Assembly: GCF_001314875.1 (NCBI RefSeq)
Contig: NZ_LJZS01000025.1
Coordinates: 1-41,171 of the forward strand
Direction: 5' to 3'
Length of the DNA: 41,171 nt
From: Halomonas sp. HL-48
Lineage (GTDB): Bacteria; Pseudomonadota; Gammaproteobacteria; Pseudomonadales; Halomonadaceae
Positions within the stretch are counted from its first letter, which is position 1, and each line of letters begins with the position of its first letter. The translations under genes were made by a program, and so were the position numbers. Of the stretch, positions 9,849 to 21,374 are shown piece by piece. The notes under the pieces are model-generated. The model saw only the letters and a program-made list of their open reading frames with translations, searched no databases and was not told the origin of the DNA.

Positions 9849-12389
9849 ATGTCAGATATGACAGTTAAAGATTTCGCAGTAAAGGTGGGCCGCGATGTGC
9901 CCCGCCTACTAGAGCAGATGAAAGAGGCAGGCTTGCAGCACGCTTCGGAAAACGATGCGGTATCCGAGGAAGATAAGCGCAAGCTGCTTAATTTTCTGAA
10001 GAAAAGCCACGGTGGCGATGAAGTCGAGCCAAGCAAAGACCGTATTACCCTGACACGCAAGACGCGCAGCCGAATTAAAACCGGCGAGCGTGGTAAAACG
10101 ATCGATGTTCAGGTGCGTAAAAAGAAAACCTACGTCAAGCGTAGCGAAGAAGACAAGCCGAAAGCAGCCGAACCCAAGCACACGGGGCCGCGTCAGCTAG
10201 TCGGTGATATGGCCGAAGCCGAAGCTGAAAGTAAGGCGCGCGAAGCCCGTGAAGCTGAGGAAAAAGCGGCAGCTGAAAAAGCCAAGGCGGCTGAAGAATC
10301 AGCGCGCAAAGAGGCCGAGAAGCAGGCTGAAACAGCGGCGCCAAAAGCGCCTGCTGTTGATGTGCCCGAGCTTCAAATCGACGACACGCCGTCCAACGAC
10401 GATATGCCGCCAGCGCCACCGAAAGAAGGCCGCTCTGACCGTCGTACTGCGCCACCCAAGAAAGCCGCGGCGAAAAATAAAGGTCGTCGTGACGAAGAGG
10501 ATCGCGGTGATCGTGAAGAGCGCAAGCGCGGCGGCGGCAAGAAAGCCAAGCGTGCCGAGCGCCGCGGTGGCCGTCGTGGTGGCGGTGCCAGCGGTGGCAA
10601 CGGCAAGCACGGCTTCCAGAAGCCGACCCAGCCGATCGTTCGCGAAGTCTCGATCCCCGAGTCGATCAGCGTGGCGGAACTGGCCGACAAGATGTCGATC
10701 AAGGCCAACGAAGTCATTAAGGCCATGTTCAACATGGGCGCGGCGGTGACGATCAACCAGACCATCGATCAGGATACCGCGGCGATCGTCGTGGAAGAGA
10801 TGGGTCACAAGGTCAAGCTGGTGAAGGATGACGCGCTGGAAACGGAAATGCTCGAGGGCATCTCCTACGAAGGCGACGAAATCACCCGTTCACCGGTGGT
10901 GACCGTCATGGGTCACGTCGACCACGGTAAGACGTCGCTGCTCGATTATATCCGCAAGGCCAAGGTCGCGACCGGCGAAGCGGGTGGTATTACCCAGCAT
11001 ATCGGTGCCTACCATGTGGAAGACGAGCATGGCGGCGTGACGTTCCTGGACACACCAGGCCACGCGGCGTTCACCGCCATGCGTGCCCGCGGTGCCCAGG
11101 CAACCGACGTTGTTATCCTGGTCGTTGCGGCGGATGACGGTGTGATGCCCCAGACGGTTGAGGCGATCGAGCACTCCAAAGCGGCGGGCGTGCCGATGGT
11201 GGTGGCGGTCAACAAGATCGACAAAGAGGGTGCTGACTTCGACCGCATTCGTAACGAGCTCTCGCAGCACGGCGTGATCTCGGAAGAGTGGGGCGGCGAT
11301 ACCCAGTTCGTCCACGTGTCTGCCAAAACCGGCGATGGCATTGAGGAACTGTTGGAAGCCATCCAGCTGGTCTCGGAAGTGCTTGAACTTAAAGCAGTAC
11401 CGGAAGCGCCGGGCAAAGGCGTGGTGGTTGAATCGCGCTTGGATAAAGGCCGTGGTCCCGTGGCAACCGTACTGGTTCAGAACGGTACGCTCAAGAAAGG
11501 CGATATCGTCCTGGCCGGTCTGCACTACGGCCGTGTGCGTGCGCTGACCAACGAACTTGCCAAGCAAGTGGACGAGGTTGGCCCGGCCATGCCGGTCGAG
11601 ATCCAGGGCCTGGACGGTACGCCTGACGCCGGTGACGACTTCATGGTGGTTGCCGACGAGAAGAAAGCCCGCGAAGTGGCCAACTTCCGTCAAGGCAAGT
11701 ACCGCGAAGTGCGCCTGGCGCGTCAGCAAAAGGCCAAACTGGAGAACATGTTCAGCCAGATGGGCCAAGACGAAGTGGCCAAGGTCAACATCGTATTGAA
11801 AGTCGACGTCCAGGGCTCTCTGGAAGCCATCAAGGGCGCATTGGAAGAGCTCTCCACCGACGAAGTCGAAGTGGCGGTTGTGTCTTCGGGTGTGGGCGGT
11901 ATCACCGGTACCGATGCCAACCTGGCGCTCGCCTCCGAGGCGATCGTGGTCGGGTTTAACGTGCGTGCCGACGCCGCCGCCCGCGAGATTATCGAGCGTG
12001 AAGGCCTGGATCTGCGCTACTACAGCGTCATCTACCAGCTGATCGACGAGGTCAAGCAGGCGATGAGCGGTATGCTTGCGCCCGAGTGGAAAGAAGAAAT
12101 CGTCGGTATTGCCGAAGTGCGCGACGTCTTCCGTGCGCCGAAGATCGGCGCGATCGCCGGCTGTATGGTGGTCGAAGGCACCGTGCATCGGAACAAGAAG
12201 ATTCGCGTGCTGCGCGATGACGTGGTGATCTACGAAGGCGAGCTCGAATCGCTGCGCCGCTATAAAGACGATGTTCAGGAAGTACGTAGCGGCGTCGAGT
12301 GTGGCATCGGTGTGAAGAACTACAACGATGTGCAGGTTGGCGACAAGATCGAAGTCTTTGACCAAGTGAAGGTCGAGCGCAGCCTCTAA
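9849..12389 (+). CDS. infB: InfB, translation initiation factor IF-2
   Basis: IF-2 is the GTPase that places fMet-tRNA in the P site and promotes subunit joining. The 846-residue protein has an N-terminal IF2-N fold ([20 protein letters not shown]), a long charged Lys/Glu/Ala-rich linker (~100-230), an RGG-rich basic stretch and a second IF2-N motif ([20 protein letters not shown]). The G domain shows G1 GHVDHGKT (355-362), DTPGH (401-405) and NKID (455-458), followed by the beta-barrel, IF2-N2 and fMet-tRNA-binding domains. A strong GAGGAGG site precedes the ATG. No clear internal start for a shorter isoform is evident. Confidence 0.97.
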   Translation: MSDMTVKDFAVKVGRDVPRLLEQMKEAGLQHASENDAVSEEDKRKLLNFLKKSHGGDEVEPSKDRITLTRKTRSRIKTGERGKTIDVQVRKKKTYVKRSEEDKPKAAEPKHTGPRQLVGDMAEAEAESKAREAREAEEKAAAEKAKAAEESARKEAEKQAETAAPKAPAVDVPELQIDDTPSNDDMPPAPPKEGRSDRRTAPPKKAAAKNKGRRDEEDRGDREERKRGGGKKAKRAERRGGRRGGGASGGNGKHGFQKPTQPIVREVSIPESISVAELADKMSIKANEVIKAMFNMGAAVTINQTIDQDTAAIVVEEMGHKVKLVKDDALETEMLEGISYEGDEITRSPVVTVMGHVDHGKTSLLDYIRKAKVATGEAGGITQHIGAYHVEDEHGGVTFLDTPGHAAFTAMRARGAQATDVVILVVAADDGVMPQTVEAIEHSKAAGVPMVVAVNKIDKEGADFDRIRNELSQHGVISEEWGGDTQFVHVSAKTGDGIEELLEAIQLVSEVLELKAVPEAPGKGVVVESRLDKGRGPVATVLVQNGTLKKGDIVLAGLHYGRVRALTNELAKQVDEVGPAMPVEIQGLDGTPDAGDDFMVVADEKKAREVANFRQGKYREVRLARQQKAKLENMFSQMGQDEVAKVNIVLKVDVQGSLEAIKGALEELSTDEVEVAVVSSGVGGITGTDANLALASEAIVVGFNVRADAAAREIIEREGLDLRYYSVIYQLIDEVKQAMSGMLAPEWKEEIVGIAEVRDVFRAPKIGAIAGCMVVEGTVHRNKKIRVLRDDVVIYEGELESLRRYKDDVQEVRSGVECGIGVKNYNDVQVGDKIEVFDQVKVERSL

Positions 12390-12406
12390 GGCCGCGAGGA
12401 GCAATC

Positions 12407-12820
12407 ATGCGCGAATTCAAGCGTACCGACCGAGTAGCCGACCAGCTCCAGAAGGAGCTGGCGGTGCTGATCCAGCGCGAAGTGAAAGACCCGCGTCTGG
12501 GCATGGTCACGGTCAGCGGGGCCACCGTCAGCCGTGACCTTGGTTACGCCGATATCTATGTCACCCTGCTGGGTGAGCAAGAGCCTGAGCGTATCAAGGA
12601 AAACCTGCAGGTCCTGAAGCGGGCCGCGGGTTTCCTGAGAAGCCAGATTGCCAAGCGCATCAAACTGCGTCACGTGCCGGAACTGCGCTTTCATTTTGAC
12701 GAAAGCGTCGTACGCGGTCAGCAGCTGTCTTCGTTGATCGAAGAAGCGGTGTCAACCGACCGCGCTCGCCAAGCCCAGGACGACGAGGGCGTTGACGAGC
12801 CAGGTGAGGAGACCCGCTAA
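12407..12820 (+). CDS. rbfA: RbfA, 30S ribosome-binding factor
   Basis: RbfA is a small KH-fold protein that binds 16S rRNA helix 1 region and is needed for 30S maturation, especially in the cold. The 137-residue sequence starts MREFKRTDRVADQLQKELAV and contains the family motifs REVKDPRLGMVTVSG and LRHVPELRFHFDES, then an acidic tail. GAGGAG precedes the ATG, 17 bp after infB. The stop codon overlaps the truB start by one base (TAATG). Confidence 0.96.
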   Translation: MREFKRTDRVADQLQKELAVLIQREVKDPRLGMVTVSGATVSRDLGYADIYVTLLGEQEPERIKENLQVLKRAAGFLRSQIAKRIKLRHVPELRFHFDESVVRGQQLSSLIEEAVSTDRARQAQDDEGVDEPGEETR

Positions 12821-13743
12821 TGGCGCGTCGCCGTCGCGGCCTGCCGGTTAACGGCATTGTGTTGCTGGACAAGCCGAAAGGCCTGTCGAGCAACCATGCC
12901 CTGCAGCGGGTGCGTCGTCTGTTCGACGCGCAAAAAGCGGGGCATACCGGCACGCTGGACCCGATGGCAACTGGCCTGCTGCCGATCTGTCTGGGCGAAG
13001 CGACCAAGTTCTCCTCGCACCTGCTGGAAGCCGACAAGGTCTATCGCACCCGGGTCGAACTGGGCGTGATCACCGACACCGGCGATGCGGAAGGTGTGGC
13101 GGTTGAACGCCACGATGTCCCCGAGCTGACGGCTCAGGACGTCGAAACGGTGCTCGCGCGCTTTCGTGGTGACATCGATCAGGTGCCGCCGATGTACTCG
13201 GCACTCAAGCACCAGGGTAAAAAGCTCTATGAGCTTGCGCGCGAAGGTAAGCAGGTTGAGCGTGCAGCCCGTCGGGTAAGCGTGTATGATGCCCGCCTGC
13301 TGTCGTTTGAAGGCACCGCCTTCGAGCTGGAAGTCAGCTGCAGCAAAGGCACTTATATCCGCACTCTGGCCGAAGATATTGGCAAGGCACTGGGCTGTGG
13401 CGGTCACATCAGCCAGCTGAGAAGGCTCAAGACCGGCCCTTTTGATGGCGATGCCATGTGGACGCTGGACGCCCTTGAAGCGCTGACCGACCAAGCGGCG
13501 CGGGAAGCCGAGCTGATGCCGGTCGATGTGCTGGTCGATCACCTGCCGTCACTTGCGGTGGATGAATCAGCTTACGGGCGGTTGGCCCATGGCCAACCGG
13601 CCCGCCTGGCCATCGGTGACGCACTGCCGCCCGATGCGTTAGCAAGGCTTTATTACGCCGAGTCGTTCATTGGGCTCGGCGTGGTGAAAGGGAGCCAGGA
13701 AGTGGCCCCCAAGCGACTGTTAAGTACGGTCGCTATCTCGTAA
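12820..13743 (+). CDS. truB: TruB, tRNA pseudouridine-55 synthase
   Basis: TruB makes the universal pseudouridine 55 in the T-loop of tRNAs. The 307-residue protein shows the N-terminal motif GIVLLDKPKGLSSN, the catalytic loop GTLDPMATG with nucleophile D47, YSALKHQGKKLYELAR and the motif SKGTYIRTLAEDIG, plus a C-terminal PUA-like domain. It overlaps rbfA by one base and belongs to the infB operon. Confidence 0.97.
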   Translation: MARRRRGLPVNGIVLLDKPKGLSSNHALQRVRRLFDAQKAGHTGTLDPMATGLLPICLGEATKFSSHLLEADKVYRTRVELGVITDTGDAEGVAVERHDVPELTAQDVETVLARFRGDIDQVPPMYSALKHQGKKLYELAREGKQVERAARRVSVYDARLLSFEGTAFELEVSCSKGTYIRTLAEDIGKALGCGGHISQLRRLKTGPFDGDAMWTLDALEALTDQAAREAELMPVDVLVDHLPSLAVDESAYGRLAHGQPARLAIGDALPPDALARLYYAESFIGLGVVKGSQEVAPKRLLSTVAIS

Positions 13744-13784
13744 AACGTTGCACGGATGCCGCGATTTGCGTGAAAATAGTGACT

Positions 13785-13810
13785 TGAGACTGCAAATATG
13801 CGTGGTCTCA
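13785..13810 (+). promoter_or_regulatory. Hairpin in the rpsO leader
   Basis: TGAGAC (13785-13790) and GTCTCA (13805-13810) form an inverted repeat around a 14-base loop, 40 bp upstream of the rpsO ATG in the 106-bp truB-rpsO spacer. S15 is known to repress its own translation by binding leader RNA in several bacteria; whether this stem serves that purpose is inferred only from position. Confidence 0.35.
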
Positions 13811-13849
13811 CCCATTCATTGTTAGGCATATTGCTTACTGGAGAGACAG

Positions 13850-14119
13850 ATGGCATTAACCGCTGAAAAGAAGGCCGAAATCGTCAACGAATACGGCCGC
13901 GGCGAGAACGACACCGGATCACCTGAAGTGCAGGTTGCCTTGCTGAGCGCCAACATCAACGGCCTGCAGGACCACTTCAAAACCAACAAGCAGGATCACC
14001 ACTCGCGTCGTGGTCTGATCCGCATGGTAAACCAGCGTCGTAAGCTGCTGGATTACCTGAAGCGTAAAGATTTCGAACGCTATCAGTCTCTGATTCAGCG
14101 CTTAGGTCTCCGCCGCTAA
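13850..14119 (+). CDS. rpsO: 30S ribosomal protein S15
   Basis: S15 binds the central domain of 16S rRNA early in 30S assembly. The 89-residue protein has the standard family length and the signature [26 protein letters not shown] lies just upstream of the ATG. It lies between truB and pnp in the conserved order and is followed by its own terminator. Confidence 0.98.
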   Translation: MALTAEKKAEIVNEYGRGENDTGSPEVQVALLSANINGLQDHFKTNKQDHHSRRGLIRMVNQRRKLLDYLKRKDFERYQSLIQRLGLRR

Positions 14120-14140
14120 GTTATTGTTGGCGAAGGACGA

Positions 14141-14177
14141 AAAACGGGCAGCTCATCGCGAGCTGCCCGTTTTTTTG
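14141..14177 (+). terminator. Terminator between rpsO and pnp
   Basis: A 13-bp stem AAAACGGGCAGCT / AGCTGCCCGTTTT with a 7-base loop continues into a T-run (to 14176). In E. coli some transcripts read through the equivalent terminator into pnp. The ~100 bp that follow have a TAGAAT at 14208-14213 but no matching -35 box. Confidence 0.9.
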
Positions 14178-14275
14178 TTACTGGTAGCCCTATCGCGCGG
14201 CAGCGCCTAGAATAGTGGCGAGTCAAAAAGACCAAACGAAAAGACAAGTAGCAATTAATGTTAAAGGAAGCCGCC

Positions 14276-16429
14276 GTGAATCCGGTCAAGAAAACGTTCC
14301 AATACGGTCGCAGCACCGTCACGCTAGAAACTGGGCGCATCGCTCGCCAAGCCACCGGCGCCGTTATGGTGACCATGGATGACACCGTTGTCCTGTGTAC
14401 CGTCGTGGCCAGGAAAGAAGCGAACCCCAATCAACCCTTTTTCCCGCTCTCGGTGCACTACCAAGAGAAAACCTACGCGGTCGGCAAGATACCTGGCGGC
14501 TTCTTCAAGCGTGAAGGCCGTCCGACCGAGAAAGAAACGCTCACCTCGCGTTTGATCGACCGCCCGATCCGCCCGCTGTTTCCCAAGGGCTTCATGAACG
14601 AAGTGCAGATTATCTGTACCGTTCTGTCCACCGATCGCAATCACGATCCGGATGTGGCGGCGATGCTGGGTACTTCGGCGGCGCTGTCCATTTCGGGCGT
14701 CCCCTTCAGCGGCCCGATTGGCTGTGCCCGGGTTGGCTTTAACGAAGAGCAAGGCTACTTCCTGAACCCAACCGTCGAAGAGCTCAAGAGCTCAGAACTG
14801 GATATGGTGGTTGCCGGTACCGACAAAGCCGTTCTGATGGTGGAGTCGGAAGCCCAGGAACTGCTCGAAGACGAGATGCTTGGCGCTGTGCTCTTTGGCC
14901 ACCAGGAAATGCAGGTCGCCATCAGCGCGATCAACGAACTGGTCGCTGAGGCCGGTAAACCGCGCTGGGATTGGCAGCCGCCCGAAGAAAACGTGGCGCT
15001 GAAAACCGCCATGGCCGAGGCGTTTGAAGCCAAGGTCGGCGAAGCCTACCGGATTACCGATAAAATGGCCCGTCAGGATGCGCTCTCCGCACTGAAAGAC
15101 GACGCGGTTGCACAGCTGGCCGCTGCTGAAGGCGAAGAGGGCGACGGCAAGAAGTTTGCCAAGGATGACGTCAAGTCCGCGTTTGCCGGCCTCGAGAAGC
15201 GCGTCGTGCGCTCGCGGGTCATCAAAGGCGAGCCTCGCATCGACGGCCGCGACAATGCCACCGTGCGCCCGCTGGACATTGAAGTCGGCACCCTGCCGAA
15301 AACCCACGGCTCGGCCATCTTCACCCGCGGTGAGACCCAGGCGATCGCGATTGCCACCCTGGGGACGCTGCGCGATTCGCAGCTGATCGAGTCGCTGGAA
15401 GGCGAACGCAAAGACCGCTTCATGCTGCACTACAACTTCCCTCCCTACTGCGTAGGTGAAGCGGGCTTTTTCGGCGGGCCGAAGCGCCGTGAAATCGGCC
15501 ATGGCCGCCTGGCTCGCCGGGGCGTGCAGGCCATGCTGCCGTCGGAAGATGCCTTCCCCTACACCATCCGGGTAGTGTCGGAAATTACCGAGTCCAACGG
15601 CTCGAGCTCGATGGCATCGGTGTGCGGTTCGTCCCTCGCGCTGATGGACGCCGGTGTGCCCTTGAAAGCGCCGGTTGCTGGTATTGCCATGGGGCTGGTC
15701 AAGGATGCGGACGGCTACGCCGTGCTGACCGATATCCTGGGTGACGAAGATCACCTGGGCGACATGGACTTCAAGGTGGCCGGCTCTGAAGAGGGTGTGA
15801 CCGCCCTGCAGATGGACATCAAGATCGAAGGCATCAACGAAGAGATCATGGAAAAGGCGCTGCAGCAGGCCCACACCGCACGCCTGGGAATCCTCGAGCA
15901 GATGAATGCCGTGCTTGCCCAGAGCCGTACCGAGGTGTCGGATAACGCCCCGTCCATGGCGACCATCAAGATCGATCCGGACAAGATCCGTGACGTGATC
16001 GGTAAAGGCGGCGCCACCATTCGTAAAATCTGTGAAGACACCGGCGCGTCCATCGACCTGGACGATGACGGTACCGTGCGGATTTACGCGGAAGACAAGG
16101 CCGCCGCGAAAAAAGCCATTGATACCGTGCTGGCGATTACCGCCGAAGCGGAAATCGGCAAGCTGTATAAAGGCAAAGTGGTGCGCATTGCCGACTTCGG
16201 TGCCTTTGTGAACATCATGCCCGGCACCGATGGCCTGGTGCACATCTCGCAAATTATCCAGGAGCGGGTGAACAACGTCCGTGACTTCCTGAATGAAGGC
16301 GACGATGTCATCGTCAAGGTGCTGGATATCGACAATCGCAACCGCGTTAAGCTGTCGATGAAAGAAATCACCGAAGAGGAGAAAGCGGCATTCGAAGCGC
16401 AAGAGTTGGAAACCGAAGCGACGATTTAA
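14276..16429 (+). CDS. pnp: Pnp, polynucleotide phosphorylase
   Basis: PNPase is a trimeric 3'-5' phosphorolytic exoribonuclease and degradosome component. Two RNase PH domains flank a helical domain; the second carries the catalytic Asp pair D486/D492 in [15 protein letters not shown] ([15 protein letters not shown]) and S1 ([20 protein letters not shown]) domains follow at the C-terminus. The start is chosen as GTG at 14276, with AAGGAAG five bases upstream, giving [11 protein letters not shown], which aligns with other PNPases; an in-frame ATG at 14258 would add six residues. Length is 717 residues by this choice. Confidence 0.97.
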   Translation: MNPVKKTFQYGRSTVTLETGRIARQATGAVMVTMDDTVVLCTVVARKEANPNQPFFPLSVHYQEKTYAVGKIPGGFFKREGRPTEKETLTSRLIDRPIRPLFPKGFMNEVQIICTVLSTDRNHDPDVAAMLGTSAALSISGVPFSGPIGCARVGFNEEQGYFLNPTVEELKSSELDMVVAGTDKAVLMVESEAQELLEDEMLGAVLFGHQEMQVAISAINELVAEAGKPRWDWQPPEENVALKTAMAEAFEAKVGEAYRITDKMARQDALSALKDDAVAQLAAAEGEEGDGKKFAKDDVKSAFAGLEKRVVRSRVIKGEPRIDGRDNATVRPLDIEVGTLPKTHGSAIFTRGETQAIAIATLGTLRDSQLIESLEGERKDRFMLHYNFPPYCVGEAGFFGGPKRREIGHGRLARRGVQAMLPSEDAFPYTIRVVSEITESNGSSSMASVCGSSLALMDAGVPLKAPVAGIAMGLVKDADGYAVLTDILGDEDHLGDMDFKVAGSEEGVTALQMDIKIEGINEEIMEKALQQAHTARLGILEQMNAVLAQSRTEVSDNAPSMATIKIDPDKIRDVIGKGGATIRKICEDTGASIDLDDDGTVRIYAEDKAAAKKAIDTVLAITAEAEIGKLYKGKVVRIADFGAFVNIMPGTDGLVHISQIIQERVNNVRDFLNEGDDVIVKVLDIDNRNRVKLSMKEITEEEKAAFEAQELETEATI

Positions 16430-16448
16430 CCCGCCCTTTCGGCGTCTA

Positions 16449-16492
16449 ACACCGCCCCCGTCGCCCATGGCGGCGGGGGCGGTGTCGTTTTT
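16449..16492 (+). terminator. Rho-independent terminator of pnp
   Basis: A 12-bp perfect GC-rich stem ACACCGCCCCCG / CGGGGGCGGTGT (arms 16449-16460 and 16474-16485) is extended by a few pairs inside, then GTTTTT at 16487-16492. An upstream ATG of the next frame (16467) lies within it, so it is not used as a start. Confidence 0.9.
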
Positions 16493-16508
16493 GCAGGGAG
16501 CAAGCGTA

Positions 16509-17678
16509 ATGGAGCAGTTAGCAACGCCACGCTGGTGGGCTGTGGTGGCGGTGATGATGGGCATCTTTCTGCTCGTGACCGCCGAGCAATTGCCGATTGG
16601 TCTGCTGTCCCAGGTGGCCTCGAGCATGGGGGTGACCCCGGGGATGGCCGGGTTGATGGTCACCGTGCCGGGTGTCGTGGCGGCCTTTTCGGCACCGCTG
16701 CTACCCGTGGCCGTGGGGCGTCTGGATCGGCGAGTGATGCTGACGCTGCTGATGGCCGTCATGGTGCTGGGTAGCGTGCTGACGGCGCTGGCCAGCAGCT
16801 TCGTGTTACTGCTGGCGTCGCGCGTGCTGGTAGGCGTCAGTATCGGCGGGTTCTGGGCGGTCGCCGGCAGTATCGCGCCGCGCCTGGTGCCGGCGGATCA
16901 GGTCCCCAAGGCGATGACCATCATCTTTGGTGGGGTGGCCGCCGCGTCGGTGCTGGGCGTGCCGCTGGGCACGTTGCTGGGTGACTTCAGCAACTGGCGG
17001 GTCGCCTTTGCCACACTTGGTGGCCTGAGTCTGCTGACGGCTGCTGCGCTTTGGGTCTGGCTGCCGCCGCTACCGCCCAGAGAGCCCGTGCGGCTCGCCG
17101 TGCTGGCCGAGCAGTTCGGCAGCCAAGGAGTACGTGTGGCGGTGCTGACCACTGGCTTTGTGGTCGTTGGGCATTTCGCTGCCTATACGTTTATCAGCCC
17201 TGTTCTTCAGGAGATTAGCGGTATTGCCCAGCGCCATGTGGGCAGTTTGCTGCTGCTTTACGGTGCTGCCGGGATTCTGGGCAATATTGCAGCCGGTATC
17301 TATGCAGGGCGGCATCCCTACCGTGCAGTGTTGGTGATTCCCTGTGTGTTGCTACTGGTCGTCGCTGTCTTTCCTTGGCTGGGTGTGACGCCTGCGAGTG
17401 GCGTGGCGTTGTTGATGGTGTGGGGCGCGGTGTTTGGCAGCGTGTCAGTCAGTATTCAAACCTGGATTCTGCGCACCGCCCCGAACACCGAGGCGGCTAC
17501 CGCGCTGATGGCGTTTACTTTCAACCTGTCGATAGGGTTTGGGGCGATGGTCGGCGGGCGGATCGTCGACGGCACCAGCCTGCCAGTGGCGATGTGGGCG
17601 GCGTCAGGGCTGTTTTTGCTGGGTACACTGCTGGTGTTGCAAACGCCGTCGCGGATCGTCGGCGAGAAGCACCGCTAG
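16509..17678 (+). CDS. MFS transporter, DHA1/sugar-or-nucleoside-efflux type
   Basis: The 389-residue protein has about 12 hydrophobic helices and the size of drug:H+ antiporter-1 family exporters. The N-terminus WWAVVAVMMGIFLLVTAEQLPIG matches the conserved first helix of the AraJ/SotB/NepI-like group (TAE.LP.GLL), and the loop 2-3 segment GRLDRRVML resembles the MFS motif A region. The substrate cannot be read from sequence; sugar, arabinose or purine nucleoside efflux are candidates. The ATG at 16509 has AGGGAG eight bases upstream. It is a stand-alone gene flanked by terminators on both sides. Confidence 0.85.
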   Translation: MEQLATPRWWAVVAVMMGIFLLVTAEQLPIGLLSQVASSMGVTPGMAGLMVTVPGVVAAFSAPLLPVAVGRLDRRVMLTLLMAVMVLGSVLTALASSFVLLLASRVLVGVSIGGFWAVAGSIAPRLVPADQVPKAMTIIFGGVAAASVLGVPLGTLLGDFSNWRVAFATLGGLSLLTAAALWVWLPPLPPREPVRLAVLAEQFGSQGVRVAVLTTGFVVVGHFAAYTFISPVLQEISGIAQRHVGSLLLLYGAAGILGNIAAGIYAGRHPYRAVLVIPCVLLLVVAVFPWLGVTPASGVALLMVWGAVFGSVSVSIQTWILRTAPNTEAATALMAFTFNLSIGFGAMVGGRIVDGTSLPVAMWAASGLFLLGTLLVLQTPSRIVGEKHR

Positions 17679-17683
17679 GCGGT

Positions 17684-17715
17684 AAACAAAATGCCCCCGC
17701 CAATGGCGGGGGCAT
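17684..17715 (-). terminator. Terminator of the thiolase gene (convergent with the MFS gene)
   Basis: Stem ATGCCCCCGCCA / TGGCGGGGGCAT (17691-17715), with the A-run 17684-17690 forming a T-run on the minus strand. It lies between two convergent genes and may also help to end the MFS transcript. Confidence 0.85.
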
Positions 17716-17751
17716 AGGTGCGTGCTGCGAGGCGTTATTTGCCTGTCGCCG

Positions 17752-18930
<1,179 letters not shown>

Positions 18931-19055
18931 AACATGACTCCTGGTCTGAGGAACGTCGACGGAAAAGCGCCTGCGTTCGTGTATAGCGTTGTTGTTATCG
19001 TCATAGTGTCAGCATAGGGGAAGGGTGCGCATGGCGGCAATACGCTTTTTGAACC

Positions 19056-19086
19056 AAATAAAAACGGGCCCGTGTGTGGCCCGTTA
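19056..19086 (-). terminator. Terminator of the pan operon (after panD)
   Basis: On the minus strand ACGGGCC, loop, GGCCCGT is followed by TTTTTATTT (plus-strand A-run 19055-19063). It separates panD from the thiolase gene. Confidence 0.82.
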
Positions 19087-19114
19087 TTCAAGGTGCTCTA
19101 GCGTGTGATACGGA

Positions 19115-19495
19115 TCAGGCAAGCTGGACAGGAATGGCGTTGCTGGTGTGGCTGACGTGATTGCCTTCCTGGAGGTAGACCAGCGCAGGCTGGTGGTTGT
19201 CCAGTTCGGCTTCCGAGTAGTGGGCGTAGCTGCAAATGATGATGCGGTGCCCGGGTGCCGCCAGATGGGCTGCGGCGCCGTTGATCGAGATCAGCCGCGA
19301 GCCTTCTTCACCGCGAATGGCGTAGGTGGTGAAGCGCTCGCCGTTTTCCACGTTGTAGATCTGGATCTGTTCGTTCTCGCGAATGCCGGCCATATCCAGC
19401 AGGTCGCCGTCGATGGCGCAAGACCCTTCATAGTTGAGTACCGCATGGGTAACGCGGGCCATGTGCAGCTTGGCTTTTAACATGATGGTATGCAT
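19115..19495 (-). CDS. panD: PanD, aspartate 1-decarboxylase proenzyme
   Basis: PanD makes beta-alanine from aspartate for pantothenate/CoA synthesis. It is a pyruvoyl enzyme that self-cleaves between G24 and S25; the site YEGSCAID is intact and at exactly the E. coli position. The 126-residue length matches the family (126). It is the last gene of the pcnB-folK-panB-panC-panD run, 28 bp after panC, and is followed by a terminator. Confidence 0.96.
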   Translation of the reverse strand: MHTIMLKAKLHMARVTHAVLNYEGSCAIDGDLLDMAGIRENEQIQIYNVENGERFTTYAIRGEEGSRLISINGAAAHLAAPGHRIIICSYAHYSEAELDNHQPALVYLQEGNHVSHTSNAIPVQLA

Positions 19496-19523
19496 GGAAA
19501 CTCCTGAAAATGAGCCTGGCCGC

Positions 19524-20393
19524 TTAGCGGCCAGAAGAGCGAACAGCGTCGGGGAGCCGCACGCTCAGGTTGTCAATCAGCCGGGCGGGGCCCAACTGGG
19601 CGGCGGCCAGCAGCACGGCGTGGCGAGTGTCGTCACTAACGGCGCCAAGGGCCGTGTCGCGCAGTTCGAGGTAGTCGGGTGTAAAACCGGCATCATTCAG
19701 CGCCGCCTGGCCCTGATGTAGTGTCTGGTCGATCGATTCGCCCCGTTCCAGGGCGTCGCGCAGCGTGCTCAGCGTACGATACAGCGTGGGCGCAATGGCA
19801 CGCTCTTCCGGGCTCAGGTAGCCGTTGCGTGAGGACAGCGCCAGGCCGTCCTCGGCGCGCACGATGGGCACGCCGATGATCTCGATGGGCAGGTGCAGGT
19901 CACTGACCAGCTTGCGGATCACCACAAGCTGCTGGTAGTCCTTTTTGCCGAAACAGGCGATGTCGGGCTGTACCAGGTTGAACAGCATGCTGACCACGGT
20001 GGAAACGCCATCAAAGTGCCCTGGCCGCGACCCGCCACAAAGTCCGGCGCCCACTTCGGGCACATGCACCCGGGTCTGGGTGGCGAGGCCGTGGGGATAC
20101 AGCGCGCTGACCGTGGGCGCGAACAGGATATCGCAGCCCGCCTCAACAAGCTGCGCCTGGTCAGCCTCGAAGGTGCGCGGGTAGGCGTCCAGATCCTCGC
20201 CGGGGCCAAACTGTAGCGGGTTGACGAACAGGCTCGCGACCACCACATCGGCGTTCGCACGGGCGCGGGTGACCAAGGCCAGGTGACCGGCATGCAGGTT
20301 GCCCATGGTCGGCACCAGGGCAATCCGCTGGCCGCGCAGCCGGTGTTCACGCAGCGTGCGGCGTAGCTCGGTGATATCTCGCAATGTATGCAT
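19524..20393 (-). CDS. panC: PanC, pantothenate synthetase
   Basis: PanC joins pantoate and beta-alanine with ATP to form pantothenate. The 289-residue protein (start [12 protein letters not shown]) has the HIGH-like ATP motif [10 protein letters not shown], the segment [31 protein letters not shown] and the KMSKS-equivalent LSSRNGYLS. The open frame extends 39 codons upstream (to 20510), but that would overlap panB and lacks homology to PanC. The ATG at 20393 gives the usual family start; no strong ribosome-binding site is seen. Confidence 0.95.
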   Translation of the reverse strand: MHTLRDITELRRTLREHRLRGQRIALVPTMGNLHAGHLALVTRARANADVVVASLFVNPLQFGPGEDLDAYPRTFEADQAQLVEAGCDILFAPTVSALYPHGLATQTRVHVPEVGAGLCGGSRPGHFDGVSTVVSMLFNLVQPDIACFGKKDYQQLVVIRKLVSDLHLPIEIIGVPIVRAEDGLALSSRNGYLSPEERAIAPTLYRTLSTLRDALERGESIDQTLHQGQAALNDAGFTPDYLELRDTALGAVSDDTRHAVLLAAAQLGPARLIDNLSVRLPDAVRSSGR

Positions 20394-20448
20394 AGCAGTA
20401 ATGTAGTTTTTCACGGGCGTTGCGCTGACTCTTGCCTTGGAACACGGC

Positions 20449-21240
20449 TTAAAAGCAGTGTTCCGGCGCGGGGAAGGTCCGGGTTTTGACCGCTTCGTGA
20501 TAGTGCTCAAACGCCGCCTGAATGCTGTCAGCGCTTGTCATGAAATTTTTTACAAAGCGTGGGGTTCGGCCATGGGTGACGCCGAGGACGTCGTGCATGA
20601 CCAGGATCTGACCGTCGGTGTCGGGGCCTGCGCCAATGCCGATCACCGGGACGTCGAGGGCCTCGGTCACTGCTTTGCCCAGACTTGCGGGCACGCATTC
20701 CAGCAGAATGACCGACGCGCCTGCCTCAACCAGCACTTTCGCGTCGTTGATGATCCGCTCTGCCTGGGCGGCTTCCCGGCCCTGCACCTTGTAGCCCCCG
20801 AGCTGATAAACCGTTTGCGGTGTCAAACCAAGGTGCGCACAGACCGGTACGCCCCGTCGGGTCAGCTCACGAATGCCGTCAGCCATCCAGGCTTCGCCTT
20901 CCACCTTGACCAGTTCGGCGCCGGCGCGCATCAAGGCGGCCGCGTCATCCAGCATGCGCGCGGTGGTTGCGTTGCTCATGAACGGCAGGTCGACCATCAG
21001 CAGGCTATGGCCTTTGCCACGTGCCGTGCAGCGGGTGTGGTAACAGATATCGTCAATGGTCACCGGCAAGGTGCTGTTGTGACCCTGCAATACCATGCCC
21101 AGCGAGTCGCCTACCAGCAACACATCGATCCCCGCGTGGCTGGCGGCGTGGGCAAAGGAGGCATCGTAAGCGGTCAGGCAGCTGAACGTTTCGCCAGCGC
21201 GTTTATGCGCCTGCAACGTGCTCAGAGTGACGGTTTTCAT
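20449..21240 (-). CDS. panB: PanB, ketopantoate hydroxymethyltransferase
   Basis: PanB transfers a hydroxymethyl group from methylene-tetrahydrofolate to 2-ketoisovalerate, the first committed step of pantothenate synthesis. The 263-residue protein has LTAYDASFAHAA, the metal-binding LLVGDSLGMVLQG, the VKVEGE loop, HLGLTPQTV and the Glu-containing LLECVP, then IGIGAGPDTDGQILVMHD. It is 55 bp ahead of panC and downstream of folK, linking folate and pantothenate synthesis in one transcription unit. Confidence 0.96.
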   Translation of the reverse strand: MKTVTLSTLQAHKRAGETFSCLTAYDASFAHAASHAGIDVLLVGDSLGMVLQGHNSTLPVTIDDICYHTRCTARGKGHSLLMVDLPFMSNATTARMLDDAAALMRAGAELVKVEGEAWMADGIRELTRRGVPVCAHLGLTPQTVYQLGGYKVQGREAAQAERIINDAKVLVEAGASVILLECVPASLGKAVTEALDVPVIGIGAGPDTDGQILVMHDVLGVTHGRTPRFVKNFMTSADSIQAAFEHYHEAVKTRTFPAPEHCF

Positions 21241-21374
21241 GGCGTGCTCTCATTGTCTACGTGAGGCCGACGCGGCATCGGCGTTCGGCCATTATTAACG
21301 CCGCCTTGCGGCGGACGCTGAGTGGCGTAACCGGCAATTGTTACCTGAATGCGGGCTCGGTGTCGAGAATTGTG

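Noticed and set aside
10890..12404. 504-codon minus-strand frame opposite infB, and a 497-codon one opposite ftsH (1624-3117)
   Set aside because: Same reason: long antisense frames created by codon bias opposite essential genes.
14792..16762. 656-codon minus-strand frame opposite pnp
   Set aside because: Antisense shadow of a strongly conserved gene in GC-rich DNA; His/Gln/Arg-rich composition and no family motif.
20394..20510. 39-codon upstream extension of panC
   Set aside because: It overlaps the end of panB and precedes the normal PanC N-terminus; no homology in the extra part.
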